Positions 1 to 5,931 of a stretch of 23,988 nucleotides of DNA are shown in pieces. How positions within the stretch are numbered: the first letter of the stretch is position 1; each line of letters starts with the position of its first letter. Below the pieces are notes generated by a model. The model was given only the letters and a program-made list of their open reading frames with translations, searched no databases and had not been told where the DNA came from. Source of the stretch: a virus; IMG/VR virus record IMGVR_UViG_3300050140_000010, positions 1 to 23,988 of that record; one strand, written 5' to 3'. The position numbers and the translations under genes are program-made.

Positions 1-66
1 ATGGGAGTAAATAGTCAAGCAGCAATAGAGGCAGCATATACCAGTTTCACCGGAACAATTAATTAA
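1..66 (+). CDS. 3' end of an unidentified gene (or a 21-residue ORF)
   Basis: Frame 1 is open from the first base to a TAA at 64-66 and ends in the residues SFTGTIN. The first codon is ATG, but the window edge hides anything upstream, so this is most likely the tail of a longer forward gene. A forward terminator follows 25 bp later, which fits the last gene of a transcription unit. The 21 residues match no family I can name. Confidence 0.4.
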   Translation: MGVNSQAAIEAAYTSFTGTIN

Positions 67-90
67 CCCTTAAAGTATGTAATACATAAC

Positions 91-126
91 AGCCCACTCT
101 CTTAATTGAGGGTGGGCTGTTTTTTT
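91..126 (+). terminator. Intrinsic terminator ending the upstream forward unit
   Basis: An 11-bp stem (91-101 paired with 108-118, one G-T pair) with loop TTAATT is followed by seven T at 120-126. The T run is on the forward strand, so it terminates the gene running in from the left edge. The TAA stop of the reverse XRE gene lies inside the loop, so both converging units share the hairpin. Confidence 0.85.
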
Positions 127-338
127 GTGCCTAAACCGTTATCCCAACCCATGAGATCAGATGGAGAGCATTCAAATACTTTTGCTAATTTTTCAATTTT
201 ATCTGATGGGATATTTCCAATAACTCCGCTTTCGTATCTTTGGATGGTTTGTTTGCTTGTGTCTATTTTTTGTGCCACTTCTTCTAATGTCATATTTAAC
301 GCTTTTCTTTTAGCGTAAATATTTTGTCTAAGCGTCAT
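102..338 (-). CDS. XRE-family HTH repressor (CI-like)
   Basis: A 78-residue protein made almost entirely of a helix-turn-helix of the HTH_3/XRE family: residues 10-60 carry the pattern LNMTLEEVAQKIDTSKQTI followed by RYESG and IPSDKIEKLAKVF, typical of lambda-Cro/434-type DNA binders. There is no peptidase or dimerisation domain, so it is much shorter than lambda CI. The start is set by AGAGGTG just upstream of the ATG. It is divergent from the Cro-like gene at 490 across about 150 bp holding both promoters and a palindrome. The inferred role is lysogeny repressor; without an auto-cleavage domain, induction would need an antirepressor, for which the nearby Rha proteins are candidates. Confidence 0.85.
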   Translation of the reverse strand: MTLRQNIYAKRKALNMTLEEVAQKIDTSKQTIQRYESGVIGNIPSDKIEKLAKVFECSPSDLMGWDNGLGTKKQPTLN

Positions 339-369
339 TTCATCACACCTCTTAAATTTTAATGTTTTT

Positions 370-397
370 ATTATAACATATATTACTTAATATGCAA
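370..397 (-). promoter_or_regulatory. Promoter of the XRE repressor
   Basis: On the reverse strand there is a perfect TATAAT -10 (375-370), preceded 16 bp away by a weak -35, TTGCAT (397-392). The -10 lies about 32 bp before the repressor start codon. Confidence 0.55.
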
Positions 398-422
398 CAA
401 TTATTTCTCATAAAATAGAAAT

Positions 423-441
423 TATCACTTGACAAGTGGTA
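423..441. promoter_or_regulatory. Candidate repressor operator, 19-bp palindrome
   Basis: TATCACTTG A CAAGTGGTA is an inverted repeat with one mismatch; its core CACTTG-A-CAAGTG is perfect. It covers the -35 of the forward (Cro-side) promoter. Further GTGATAA copies occur at 448-454 and 482-488. This is the expected place for a CI/Cro operator. Confidence 0.65.
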
Positions 442-457
442 TATTCGGTGATAATAT
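429..457 (+). promoter_or_regulatory. Early forward promoter (P_R-like)
   Basis: A perfect -35 TTGACA (429-434) is followed 17 bp later by TAATAT (452-457); GATAAT at 450-455 is an alternative -10. It sits in the divergent switch region and would drive the Cro-like gene and the early operon. Confidence 0.6.
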
Positions 458-489
458 TGTTACATAGCAGGTGACACGGAGGTGATAAA

Positions 490-687
490 GTGATAGCTGT
501 AAATGAACTTAAAGGCAAAATTATAGCCAAGGGTTACACACAAGAAAAAATCGCAGAAGCCTTAGGGATTACGCCAAAAACATTGAGCCTTAAGCTTAAG
601 CGAGGAGTTCTCGGCTCCAATGAGATTGAAAAGCTAATTGAGATACTTGCAATTAGCGAACCAATGGCAATTTTTTTTGCTAAATAA
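490..687 (+). CDS. Cro-like HTH regulator (DUF739-type)
   Basis: A 65-residue GTG-start protein. Residues 8-40 form a helix-turn-helix (YTQEKIAEALGITPKTLSLKL), followed by the IEKLIEILAISEPMAIFFAK tail found in small phage HTH proteins of the DUF739/P22 Cro-like type. A strong SD (GGAGGTGAT) overlaps the start region. As the first gene of the rightward early unit, opposite the repressor, its inferred role is Cro: repressing the repressor gene and damping early transcription. A palindrome starts at its stop codon. Confidence 0.8.
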   Translation: MIAVNELKGKIIAKGYTQEKIAEALGITPKTLSLKLKRGVLGSNEIEKLIEILAISEPMAIFFAK

Positions 688-707
688 GTCACTTAATACG
701 TGACTTA
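685..707. promoter_or_regulatory. 23-bp palindrome after the Cro-like gene (second operator candidate)
   Basis: TAAGTCAC and GTGACTTA form perfect 8-bp arms (685-692 and 700-707) around TTAATAC. The arm shares TCACTT with the palindrome at 423-441. With no T run after it, it is not an intrinsic terminator. It is best read as a distal operator, or as a hairpin in the early mRNA. Confidence 0.5.
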
Positions 708-793
708 GACGGAGGATTCTGGCACCCGCGATTCCGCATGATACATAAACAAAAACCCGCCCAACCACAAACTGAAAGAAAGGAGAAAAAACA

Positions 794-1012
794 ATGAAAT
801 GTTCAAATTGCGATGCCGAAAACATTGAACGCACACACGATAACCCGCATGTTCCTTATATGCCATTGAATTTTTGCCGTCAGTGTGGTGTCAAGCTCGT
901 CGAAACATGTGAATGTTGGATAAAAGATAAGCCCTATAACTGCGGGCACTCCAAATGTCCGGGTTACGGGCTTATGGTGGAAGAATGCAAAAATCAAATA
1001 TTAGGTGAGTGA
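794..1012 (+). CDS. Small zinc-ribbon protein
   Basis: A 72-residue protein with eight cysteines: C3/C6, C28/C31, C39/C41, and C50 with C55 (CGHSKC). The paired CxxC sets suggest one or two zinc ribbons. The SD AAGGAG precedes the ATG. Its last 12 bases overlap the end of the convergent reverse gene at 1001-1480. The function is unknown; a nucleic-acid or protein-binding adaptor is a guess from the fold only. Confidence 0.65.
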   Translation: MKCSNCDAENIERTHDNPHVPYMPLNFCRQCGVKLVETCECWIKDKPYNCGHSKCPGYGLMVEECKNQILGE

Positions 1013-1480
1013 TTCTTTCACAAATTCGCAAGTCCAGTCAATTATAAATTTTCTTATAGCCATGCTTGCAGATGTGCCAAGTTGTTTTGTATACCTTTTA
1101 GCTTTCATGGTTGCAACAGAAGTTTTCGGAGTTTCGGATATTAAATCTGGCAAGATTGATTTGAAGTCTTCTTTTTCTGCTGCACTTAATTTTTCATCCA
1201 GTTCAATGATTTGATTTGCGCTTTCAATGCTCTCTTTAGTCCACGGAAACGGGTTTCCGCATTGGTAGCAATACTTTGGAGAATCATATCCCTGCGCAAA
1301 AGAGAAAGCTCCATCAACATGATAGTCACCGCGAATATTGGCACCACAAGAAAGACATTTAGTAATTGTTTCGGCTCCGCATTTATCGCATCGTGGGGCA
1401 GATAACTCTTGAGAAGTTTCTAAACTATCAGTAACACAATGCCCGTTCAAACAAATTTGCGCCGTTCTGTATGTTCCCAT
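1001..1480 (-). CDS. DUF2321-like zinc-ribbon protein
   Basis: A 159-residue reverse-strand protein. The start is placed at the ATG following GGAGGGAGGTGATTAAA; an upstream TTG would add only eight residues. The N-terminal half has four CxxC-type pairs (C10/C15, C31/C34, C42/C45, C71/C74) with the motif YCYQCGNPFPWT, matching my memory of DUF2321. The C-terminal half is helical and ends near KFIIDWTCEFVKE. It has its own promoter (1505-1533) inside an otherwise forward early region, as expected of a lysogeny-expressed accessory gene. The family's biochemical role is not known to me. Confidence 0.7.
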   Translation of the reverse strand: MGTYRTAQICLNGHCVTDSLETSQELSAPRCDKCGAETITKCLSCGANIRGDYHVDGAFSFAQGYDSPKYCYQCGNPFPWTKESIESANQIIELDEKLSAAEKEDFKSILPDLISETPKTSVATMKAKRYTKQLGTSASMAIRKFIIDWTCEFVKESLT

Positions 1481-1504
1481 TTTAATCACCTCCCTCCAAA
1501 GCAA

Positions 1505-1533
1505 ATAATACCATAATAATTCAAATTTCGCAA
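1505..1533 (-). promoter_or_regulatory. Promoter of the reverse DUF2321-like gene
   Basis: Reverse strand: TTGCGA (1533-1528), a 17-bp spacer, TATTAT (1510-1505). The -10 is about 25 bp from the start codon at 1480. It lies between this gene and the divergent Rha gene at 1636. Confidence 0.6.
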
Positions 1534-1568
1534 CAAAAACCGCCTCAACTCCACCAAGTCAAGACGGT

Positions 1569-1596
1569 TAATGAAAGAGATTTATTCCTTTCATTA
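1569..1596. repeat. Inverted repeat before the first Rha gene
   Basis: TAATGAAAG (1569-1577) and CTTTCATTA (1588-1596) are perfect 9-bp arms around a 10-nt loop, 40 bp upstream of the Rha start codon. No T run follows. It could be an operator or a leader hairpin. Confidence 0.5.
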
Positions 1597-1635
1597 TAGC
1601 ATCAAAATTATTGAAAAGGAAGAGGTTTATTAAAA

Positions 1636-2304
1636 ATGCAAGACTTATTAGTATTTGAGAAAAAAGACCAACCTATGACCGACAGTCTTAAAGTGGCTGA
1701 TGGATTTAAAAAACGTCACGCAGATGTTTTAAGAGCCATTAAAGAAATTACAGACACCAATAGCGGTGTAAGTGAAGAATTCGGACAACGCAATTTTGCA
1801 CAGTCCTATTATGTCAACGAGCAGAACAAAAGACAGCCCAAAACAATAATGACCTATGACGGATTTATGCTTTTAGTTATGGGATTTACAGGGAAACGTG
1901 CAATGGAAGAAAAGGAAAAGTACATTTCCGAATTTAGCCTCATGCGCTCCTTTATCTCGCAACTCACCGCCGCCAAAATTGATTATCACGAAGTAACCGA
2001 AGCTATCAAACTCACAGTTGACGAGCCGCACAACTACACATTTTCAAATGAGTTTAATTTGATTGACATTGTTGTACTTGGCATGACTGCGAAAAAGTTT
2101 AAACAAGTCAATGGCATACCGGCAGAAGAGAAAAGTATCCGTCCGTTTCTCACACCAGAGCAACTTGACGGAATATCGCGTGTTCAGAAGTTTGATGCAA
2201 ACCTTATTATCATGGATTCGATTTACGACGATCGGAAAAGGGCACTTTCGGAATATTGGAGCAGAATTCAGAAGATGCGACAACCAGTTAGATTGATGGC
2301 ATAA
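1636..2304 (+). CDS. Rha-family phage regulatory protein (copy 1)
   Basis: A 222-residue protein. Residues 10-95 form the Phage_pRha-type N-terminal domain (MTDSLKVADGFKKRHADVLR; later MTYDGFMLLVMGFTGKRA). The C-terminal half (about 125-215) carries FSNEFNLIDIVVLG, FLTPEQLDGI and YDDRKRALSEYW. It is a full-length paralog of the protein at 3409. Rha-type proteins are phage regulators, often antirepressor-like and linked to growth in particular host backgrounds. The SD GGAAGAGG precedes the ATG. It is the first forward gene after the divergent DUF2321-like gene. Confidence 0.85.
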   Translation: MQDLLVFEKKDQPMTDSLKVADGFKKRHADVLRAIKEITDTNSGVSEEFGQRNFAQSYYVNEQNKRQPKTIMTYDGFMLLVMGFTGKRAMEEKEKYISEFSLMRSFISQLTAAKIDYHEVTEAIKLTVDEPHNYTFSNEFNLIDIVVLGMTAKKFKQVNGIPAEEKSIRPFLTPEQLDGISRVQKFDANLIIMDSIYDDRKRALSEYWSRIQKMRQPVRLMA

Positions 2305-2381
2305 CCCCACCAACGCCTAACCATACATAAAACAAAAGGACGTTCAAATAAAATCCAAAATTTAATTTGAGGAGATTTATT

Positions 2382-2576
2382 ATGAACGAACAATTTACAA
2401 ACAATCTATTTGACCAATGGAATTATGAACCAGACCAACAAGACCAGATGCTAACCGATTTATTAAGCGCGATTGAATATCAAACCCGCAAACTTATCAA
2501 TGGAAACGGCAATATCACAGTTTTTAATATCATTGTCAATGCCTATCTCTTTTATAGGGAGGCATACGCGGTATGA
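2382..2576 (+). CDS. Small acidic protein of unknown function
   Basis: 64 residues, Gln/Asn-rich at the N-terminus (FTNNLFDQWNYEPDQQDQM), then predicted helices. The start was chosen at the ATG after TTGAGGAG rather than an upstream TTG. Its stop overlaps the next start (ATGA), implying translational coupling. No recognised family. Confidence 0.6.
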   Translation: MNEQFTNNLFDQWNYEPDQQDQMLTDLLSAIEYQTRKLINGNGNITVFNIIVNAYLFYREAYAV

Positions 2577-2704
2577 ATGTTTTAATTGCTCTTATAGTTC
2601 TTGGAATTTGCATCGTCGCGGCACTTAAAGAAAAATCTGATTGGAGATATTCAGCATCAATCATCTGCGCTGGGGTTTTCTTTGTGGGGTGCGTGTTATG
2701 GTAA
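2573..2704 (+). CDS. 43-residue two-helix membrane peptide
   Basis: Starts by ATGA overlap and reads MNVLIALIVLGICIVAALKE, then a charged turn (KSDWRYS), then a second hydrophobic stretch (ASIICAGVFFVGCVLW). Two short transmembrane helices in a hairpin are predicted. SD-like AGGGAGG is 11 bp upstream. It overlaps the next gene by seven bases. Small membrane peptides of this sort occur in early phage regions; its target is unknown. Confidence 0.55.
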   Translation: MNVLIALIVLGICIVAALKEKSDWRYSASIICAGVFFVGCVLW

Positions 2705-2922
2705 ATGATTTTGAAGCGGCTTTTAATCCTGAAAGTGTCACAATAGAGTATTTTTCAGAAACGGATTTAGTCACATGCAACTCACCACTTAGAACCAGAA
2801 TAGGAGCCGCCGCGATACTTGGAACTTTAATCAACGAATGTTTGCAGCAAAAGATATTAAGTGAAGACGATGTTTTAACGGTGGTTCAAGCCGCATTTGA
2901 TGAATTCGAAGAGGCAGAATAA
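2698..2922 (+). CDS. Small acidic protein of unknown function
   Basis: 74 residues, starting at the ATG that overlaps the preceding TAA; the frame is open further upstream but only inside the membrane-peptide gene. The sequence is acidic (EFEEAE tail) with an amphipathic helix around RIGAAAILGTLINECLQQ. No motif recognised. Confidence 0.55.
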   Translation: MVNDFEAAFNPESVTIEYFSETDLVTCNSPLRTRIGAAAILGTLINECLQQKILSEDDVLTVVQAAFDEFEEAE

Positions 2923-2978
2923 TGCCCTCATAATCACTAACCATACATAGCATTAATTAGGAAAGGAGGTGAAAAAGA

Positions 2979-3140
2979 ATGACAAAGGAAAATTTTGATA
3001 AAGCAGAAAGTGCATTACTGAAAGTAATCGGCGAAATCAGCGCAAAAGAGCAGGCCGCGAACTTCTCCGATAGGTTGAACGCGACCATTTACGCTCTTAT
3101 TTACTTAGACCTCAAAAGAACTGCACTTGTTAGTCCGTAA
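2979..3140 (+). CDS. 53-residue protein of unknown function
   Basis: Preceded by a near-ideal SD (AAAGGAGGTGAAAAAGA). The protein is helical and charged (ENFDKAESALLKVIGEIS, then RLNATIYALIYLDLKR). Its last 11 bases overlap the 3' end of the convergent reverse gene at 3130-3276, mirroring the 794/1001 arrangement. The family is unknown. Confidence 0.6.
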   Translation: MTKENFDKAESALLKVIGEISAKEQAANFSDRLNATIYALIYLDLKRTALVSP

Positions 3141-3276
3141 CTTCCAATTCCTTTATCGCCTTGAATACTGCATCAAGGAATTCAACCGTATCTTCAGGAT
3201 TAACCAAATTCCCCGCGTTTGCAAAAGCAACCGCGATCTCTTTCGTGTATTCAAGCGCTTTTGATGTATCAGCCAT
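3130..3276 (-). CDS. 48-residue acidic protein on the reverse strand
   Basis: Begins MADTSKALEYTKEIAV after a strong SD (AAAGGAGGGGATAATA) and ends KAIKELEVTD. It is acidic and helical. A perfect-consensus promoter is found about 100 bp upstream, with a terminator-like hairpin in between. No family recognised. Size, charge and context would suit a small antagonist or antitoxin-like protein, but that is speculation. Confidence 0.6.
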   Translation of the reverse strand: MADTSKALEYTKEIAVAFANAGNLVNPEDTVEFLDAVFKAIKELEVTD

Positions 3277-3335
3277 TATTATCCCCTCCTTTCGCCAACA
3301 GTTTACATTATTCGGGCGAAAAAGACAAGGAAAAA

Positions 3336-3355
3336 GCTCCTGTATCAGCAGGAGC
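3336..3355 (-). terminator. Leader hairpin with T run (attenuator or short-RNA terminator)
   Basis: GCTCCTG and CAGGAGC form a perfect 7-bp stem with a 6-nt loop. Reading on the reverse strand it is followed at once by TTTTT. It lies between the reverse promoter (3378-3406) and the reverse gene (start 3276), so transcripts would often stop here after about 40 nt unless antiterminated. Confidence 0.6.
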
Positions 3356-3377
3356 AATGAACAAAATCTATACCGCT

Positions 3378-3406
3378 ATTATAAGCGGATTTGAGAGGAA
3401 TGTCAA
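3378..3406 (-). promoter_or_regulatory. Perfect-consensus reverse promoter overlapping the second Rha start
   Basis: Reverse strand: TTGACA (3406-3401), exactly 17 bp, TATAAT (3383-3378). Both hexamers and spacing are consensus for the vegetative sigma factor. The -35 overlaps the sequence between the SD and the ATG (3409) of the forward Rha gene, so the two should interfere. The start site is predicted near 3371. Confidence 0.75.
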
Positions 3407-3408
3407 TA

Positions 3409-4041
3409 ATGAACGAATTAGTTTTTGAAAAACAGGACAAGCCCATGACCGACAGCTTAAAAGTGGCCGAGTATTTCGGGAAACGGCACGATCACGTGCT
3501 TAGAGACATAAAAGAGCTTGAATGTTCAGAAGAATTTCGACAGTCCAATTTTGGGGAGTCGAATTACATGAACGAACAGCGTCACAGGCAACCCAAATAT
3601 AACATGACCTTTGACGGTTTTATGTTCCTTGCAATGGGTTATCGCGGGAAAAGAGCGGCCTCACTCAAAGAAGCCTACATTAAAGAGTTTAACCACATGG
3701 GCGACTTCATCCGTCAACTCGATACCGCCCGTCTCGACTTTCACGACTTCGCGCAGGCAATTAAGGAGGCTCACGACGAACCGCGCAGTTATCACTTCTC
3801 GAATGAGTTTGACCTTATTAATAGAATAGTGCTCGGGACTTCCACAAGAAAATACAAAAGAGAGCACGGCATAGAGGCCAGCAGCATCAGAGAGTTTTTA
3901 ACTCCCGAACAACTTGATGGGGTAATTAGATTGCAACGCTTTGACATGGGACTTGTTGTAACGGTGCCGGAATACGAAGACCGCAAGCAGATATTGAGTA
4001 AATATTATGGGCGCATCCGGCAACTGGTATTAAAGGGGTGA
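3409..4041 (+). CDS. Rha-family phage regulatory protein (copy 2)
   Basis: 210 residues, starting at the ATG preceded by GAGAGG; upstream in-frame TTG and ATG codons are badly spaced. It matches copy 1 along its whole length: FEKQDKPMTDSLKVAE, FDGFMFLAMGYRGKRA, FSNEFDLINRIVLG, FLTPEQLDGVIRLQRFD and YEDRKQILSKYYGRI. The N-terminal half is the pRha domain; the C-terminal half is a conserved helical module. Conserved length and motifs argue that both copies are functional. Confidence 0.85.
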   Translation: MNELVFEKQDKPMTDSLKVAEYFGKRHDHVLRDIKELECSEEFRQSNFGESNYMNEQRHRQPKYNMTFDGFMFLAMGYRGKRAASLKEAYIKEFNHMGDFIRQLDTARLDFHDFAQAIKEAHDEPRSYHFSNEFDLINRIVLGTSTRKYKREHGIEASSIREFLTPEQLDGVIRLQRFDMGLVVTVPEYEDRKQILSKYYGRIRQLVLKG

Positions 4042-4045
4042 GATT

Positions 4046-4249
4046 GTGATGGACACCCTCATTAATGTAAAGGACGCTGCTGAACAAATGGGAATTGCAT
4101 TTCAGACATTGCAAATGGCTCTAAAAGCAAAGTTATACCCCTTTGGGGAGGCAATACCGTGCAAAAACAGATACAGGTATGTTATCATCCGCACCCGCTT
4201 TGAAGCATACATGTCAGCACAGGATATGTTGCCGGTCAGAATGATTTAG
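4046..4249 (+). CDS. Small HTH-like DNA-binding protein
   Basis: 67 residues. LINVKDAAEQMGIAFQTLQMALKAKLYPFGEAI resembles the first helices of MerR/excisionase-like HTH proteins, followed by RYVIIRTRFEAYM, the typical beta-wing and recognition ending. The GTG at 4046 has better SD spacing (GGGG seven bases upstream) than the ATG at 4049. It follows the second Rha gene closely. Likely a small transcription or excision factor. Confidence 0.55.
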   Translation: MMDTLINVKDAAEQMGIAFQTLQMALKAKLYPFGEAIPCKNRYRYVIIRTRFEAYMSAQDMLPVRMI

Positions 4250-4281
4250 GACAAGCCCCCAAAAGAAAGGCCGTGATTAAA

Positions 4282-4479
4282 ATGTTACCTCTGCGCTGCC
4301 CCAGATGCCCTGAACATTGCCTAAACCGTGGTGCTGATATATGCCACACCATTGATTGTGAGGTCAACAAGAGCCAAAAGGAATGGTATAAGGCACGAAC
4401 AGCCGAACGCCGCAAAAGAGTTGACATTGAAGTCTATTTTATTAGAAGTGCGATGCGCCACAATGCGATGGCGAGATGA
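4282..4479 (+). CDS. Small Cys-rich basic protein
   Basis: 65 residues starting at the ATG after GTGATTAAA (GTG at 4273 is the alternative). An N-terminal Cys cluster (LRCPRCPEHCLNRGADICHTIDC) suggests zinc binding, followed by a basic helical tail with KARTAERRKR. Its stop overlaps a possible upstream start of the next gene. No family recognised. Confidence 0.5.
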   Translation: MLPLRCPRCPEHCLNRGADICHTIDCEVNKSQKEWYKARTAERRKRVDIEVYFIRSAMRHNAMAR

Positions 4480-4496
4480 AAGAAGGAAGTATAAAA

Positions 4497-4688
4497 ATGT
4501 TTGATTTTATGGAGCTTTTCAGAAGCCATAAAGGCTATCACGGCAAATATAAAGGTTTTTTTAAAGCGGAGCGTTCGGTTGAAATGCAAAAGTTTTTGAA
4601 GAAATTAGCGAAAGAAAAACGCCAACGTCGATGTGAACGCAATTTAAGACTCGTTGAGTGCGGCGGCATGATAGCGACGGCGAGATAG
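4497..4688 (+). CDS. Small highly basic protein
   Basis: 63 residues, starting at the ATG after GAAGGAAG; an in-frame ATG at 4476 is less well placed. It is rich in Lys and Arg (FLKKLAKEKRQRRCERN). Its last coding bases (GCGACGGCGAGAT) repeat those of the preceding gene (GCGATGGCGAGAT), and both are followed by AGGAAGTAT, suggesting a local duplication. Unknown function; nucleic-acid binding is possible. Confidence 0.5.
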   Translation: MFDFMELFRSHKGYHGKYKGFFKAERSVEMQKFLKKLAKEKRQRRCERNLRLVECGGMIATAR

Positions 4689-4696
4689 GAGGAAGT

Positions 4697-4864
4697 ATGA
4701 AAGGAATACACAATCCGAATTGCAGGGAATGCATTTGTTGGAAATGTGCAAAAGACTGTGTCGAATGTTGCAGTGAGCACCAAGACGATTTAACTTGCAT
4801 GGACGATCTTGAAGAGGACGAGGCACAAGATTGCCCCGACTTCACACCAGAAACGGAGGAATGA
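4697..4864 (+). CDS. Small Cys-rich acidic protein
   Basis: 55 residues after a strong SD (TAGGAGGAAGT). The N-terminal half has seven closely set cysteines (CRECICWKCAKDCVECC), the C-terminal half is very acidic (DDLEEDEAQDC). This suggests a metal-binding knuckle with an acidic tail. No named family. Confidence 0.55.
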   Translation: MKGIHNPNCRECICWKCAKDCVECCSEHQDDLTCMDDLEEDEAQDCPDFTPETEE

Positions 4865-4866
4865 AA

Positions 4867-5103
4867 ATGTTTATCCAAAATATCAAAGGGTATTTAAACA
4901 AAACTTTCACCGCACAGCCCGAAGAACCCGACGACAATGATTTTCAGGAAGAGTTTGAACCTTTGGACGTTAAAAAACTGCCGCACCTTTACACGGTGAG
5001 TGACACAAAGGTTGAGGCGGTAAGGCGCAAGGCTAAAAACTGCACCGACGTGTTCGCGGCCGGCATGCTCAGGACGCTTGAATTGTTAGGGTTGCCGTCA
5101 TGA
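4867..5103 (+). CDS. Small protein of unknown function
   Basis: 78 residues. The ATG at 4867 has proper spacing from GGAGG; the ATG at 4861 touches the SD. It has an acidic centre (EEPDDNDFQEEFEPLD) and a C-terminal helical part (VRRKAKNCTDVFAAGMLRTLELLG). It overlaps the next start by ATGA. No motif recognised. Confidence 0.55.
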   Translation: MFIQNIKGYLNKTFTAQPEEPDDNDFQEEFEPLDVKKLPHLYTVSDTKVEAVRRKAKNCTDVFAAGMLRTLELLGLPS

Positions 5104-5189
5104 ATGAAATAGGCGTTATTTTAATTGCAATAATCTGTGTCATGGTGGTTTTAACTATCGGCGGTCTGATTTGTCGGGAAAAATGGTAG
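5100..5189 (+). CDS. 29-residue single-pass membrane peptide
   Basis: Translationally coupled to the previous gene by an ATGA overlap. It reads MNEIGVILIAIICVMVVLTI and ends GGLICREKW: one transmembrane helix with a short positively charged end. It is the second tiny membrane peptide in this early region, after 2573-2704. Confidence 0.5.
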   Translation: MNEIGVILIAIICVMVVLTIGGLICREKW

Positions 5190-5190
5190 A

Positions 5191-5217
5191 GCCGTGAAAG
5201 CTCTGAACTCTCACGGC
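5191..5217. other. Hairpin between early genes
   Basis: GCCGTGA and TCACGGC form a perfect 7-bp stem with a 13-nt loop directly after a stop codon. There is no T run, so it is more likely an mRNA processing or stability element than an intrinsic terminator. Confidence 0.45.
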
Positions 5218-5268
5218 CAAGGGAAAATGTCTAAGTAAATTATAACAAAATTAAAGGAGTTGTCAAGC

Positions 5269-5478
5269 ATGGCTAAATTAACTGTTTTTGAGCAAGACAC
5301 CATTACCCTAATGAAACACTTAAAAAGATATTCAAAGAAGTACCGCAATACGCCGGACGGATACATAACCGCCTATGTGTTAGACGAAAATGTCGGTATT
5401 GGGAACTCACCAAGTGAAGAAAACCATATTGATGCGCATTCTGCGAGGTTCCCTTACAAAGAGGCTTTAAATGGATAG
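5269..5478 (+). CDS. Small protein of unknown function
   Basis: 69 residues starting at the ATG after AAAGGAG; a TTG at 5260 would add three residues. The N-terminus is helical (LTVFEQDTITLMKHLKRYSKKY). It overlaps the next gene by eight bases. No motif recognised. Confidence 0.55.
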   Translation: MAKLTVFEQDTITLMKHLKRYSKKYRNTPDGYITAYVLDENVGIGNSPSEENHIDAHSARFPYKEALNG

Positions 5479-5713
5479 CAGTTTCGACCGCGCGCAAGTC
5501 CAGTATGAAAATAAGATGCCGGACGAACCTAAATGTCTATACGGTTTTTACATGGAGGACAGGGTAGCAGTAATAAAAAGAGGCTATTCCGATTTTGGAT
5601 TTGAGGGCGTTATCAAAGGGTTTGACGAGGGAGTTTTAAAGGTCGAGGTTTACGGCGACACAATGAAATGGATTGATTGGTTGCCGCCTGAGGATTTGAG
5701 GAGGGTGGACTGA
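5471..5713 (+). CDS. Small SH3/KOW-like protein
   Basis: 80 residues. After an N-terminal tail, residues 30-62 read as short beta strands (DRVAVIKRGYSDFGFEGVI, then VLKVEVYGD), reminiscent of SH3/KOW-like barrels. Overlapped by its neighbours at both ends, so part of one coupled run. The fold is a weak inference. Confidence 0.5.
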   Translation: MDSSFDRAQVQYENKMPDEPKCLYGFYMEDRVAVIKRGYSDFGFEGVIKGFDEGVLKVEVYGDTMKWIDWLPPEDLRRVD

Positions 5714-5931
5714 TGGCTAAGAATGGCGTTGACTACTACACAGATGGCACGGCAACCGTCACAGTGCATTTCCCAGAGGATAGAACAGTTTGCCAATATT
5801 GTCCCTACTGTAGAAACGAGGACAGCCTGAAGCGTTGGAAGTGCCTGTTGACGGATGAATATGTCTTATACCCGTTTGTGAGCGTGGGAAATAAATGTCC
5901 TATTATTTTTGAGGAGGTAAAAAAAGAGTGA
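5713..5931 (+). CDS. Conserved Clostridia-phage Cys-rich protein
   Basis: 72 residues, starting on the TGATG junction. Cysteines 27, 30, 33, 44 and 62 (VCQYCPYCR, KCLL, KCPI) fit a zinc site. The opening NGVDYYTDGTATVTVHFPE resembles proteins I recall just upstream of Sak4-type genes in Clostridia phages. The role is unknown; position suggests a link to recombination or replication. Confidence 0.6.
   Translation: MAKNGVDYYTDGTATVTVHFPEDRTVCQYCPYCRNEDSLKRWKCLLTDEYVLYPFVSVGNKCPIIFEEVKKE

Noticed and set aside
738-797. 19-codon ORF (MIHKQKPAQP...) ending on the start of the zinc-ribbon gene
   Set aside because: No ribosome binding site at a useful distance and a low-complexity sequence; the ATGA overlap may be chance.
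2316-2949. Shared 13-bp CTAACCATACATA at 2317 and 2937 as a regulatory repeat
   Set aside because: Two short copies in AT-rich gaps with no consistent position relative to starts; too weak to call.
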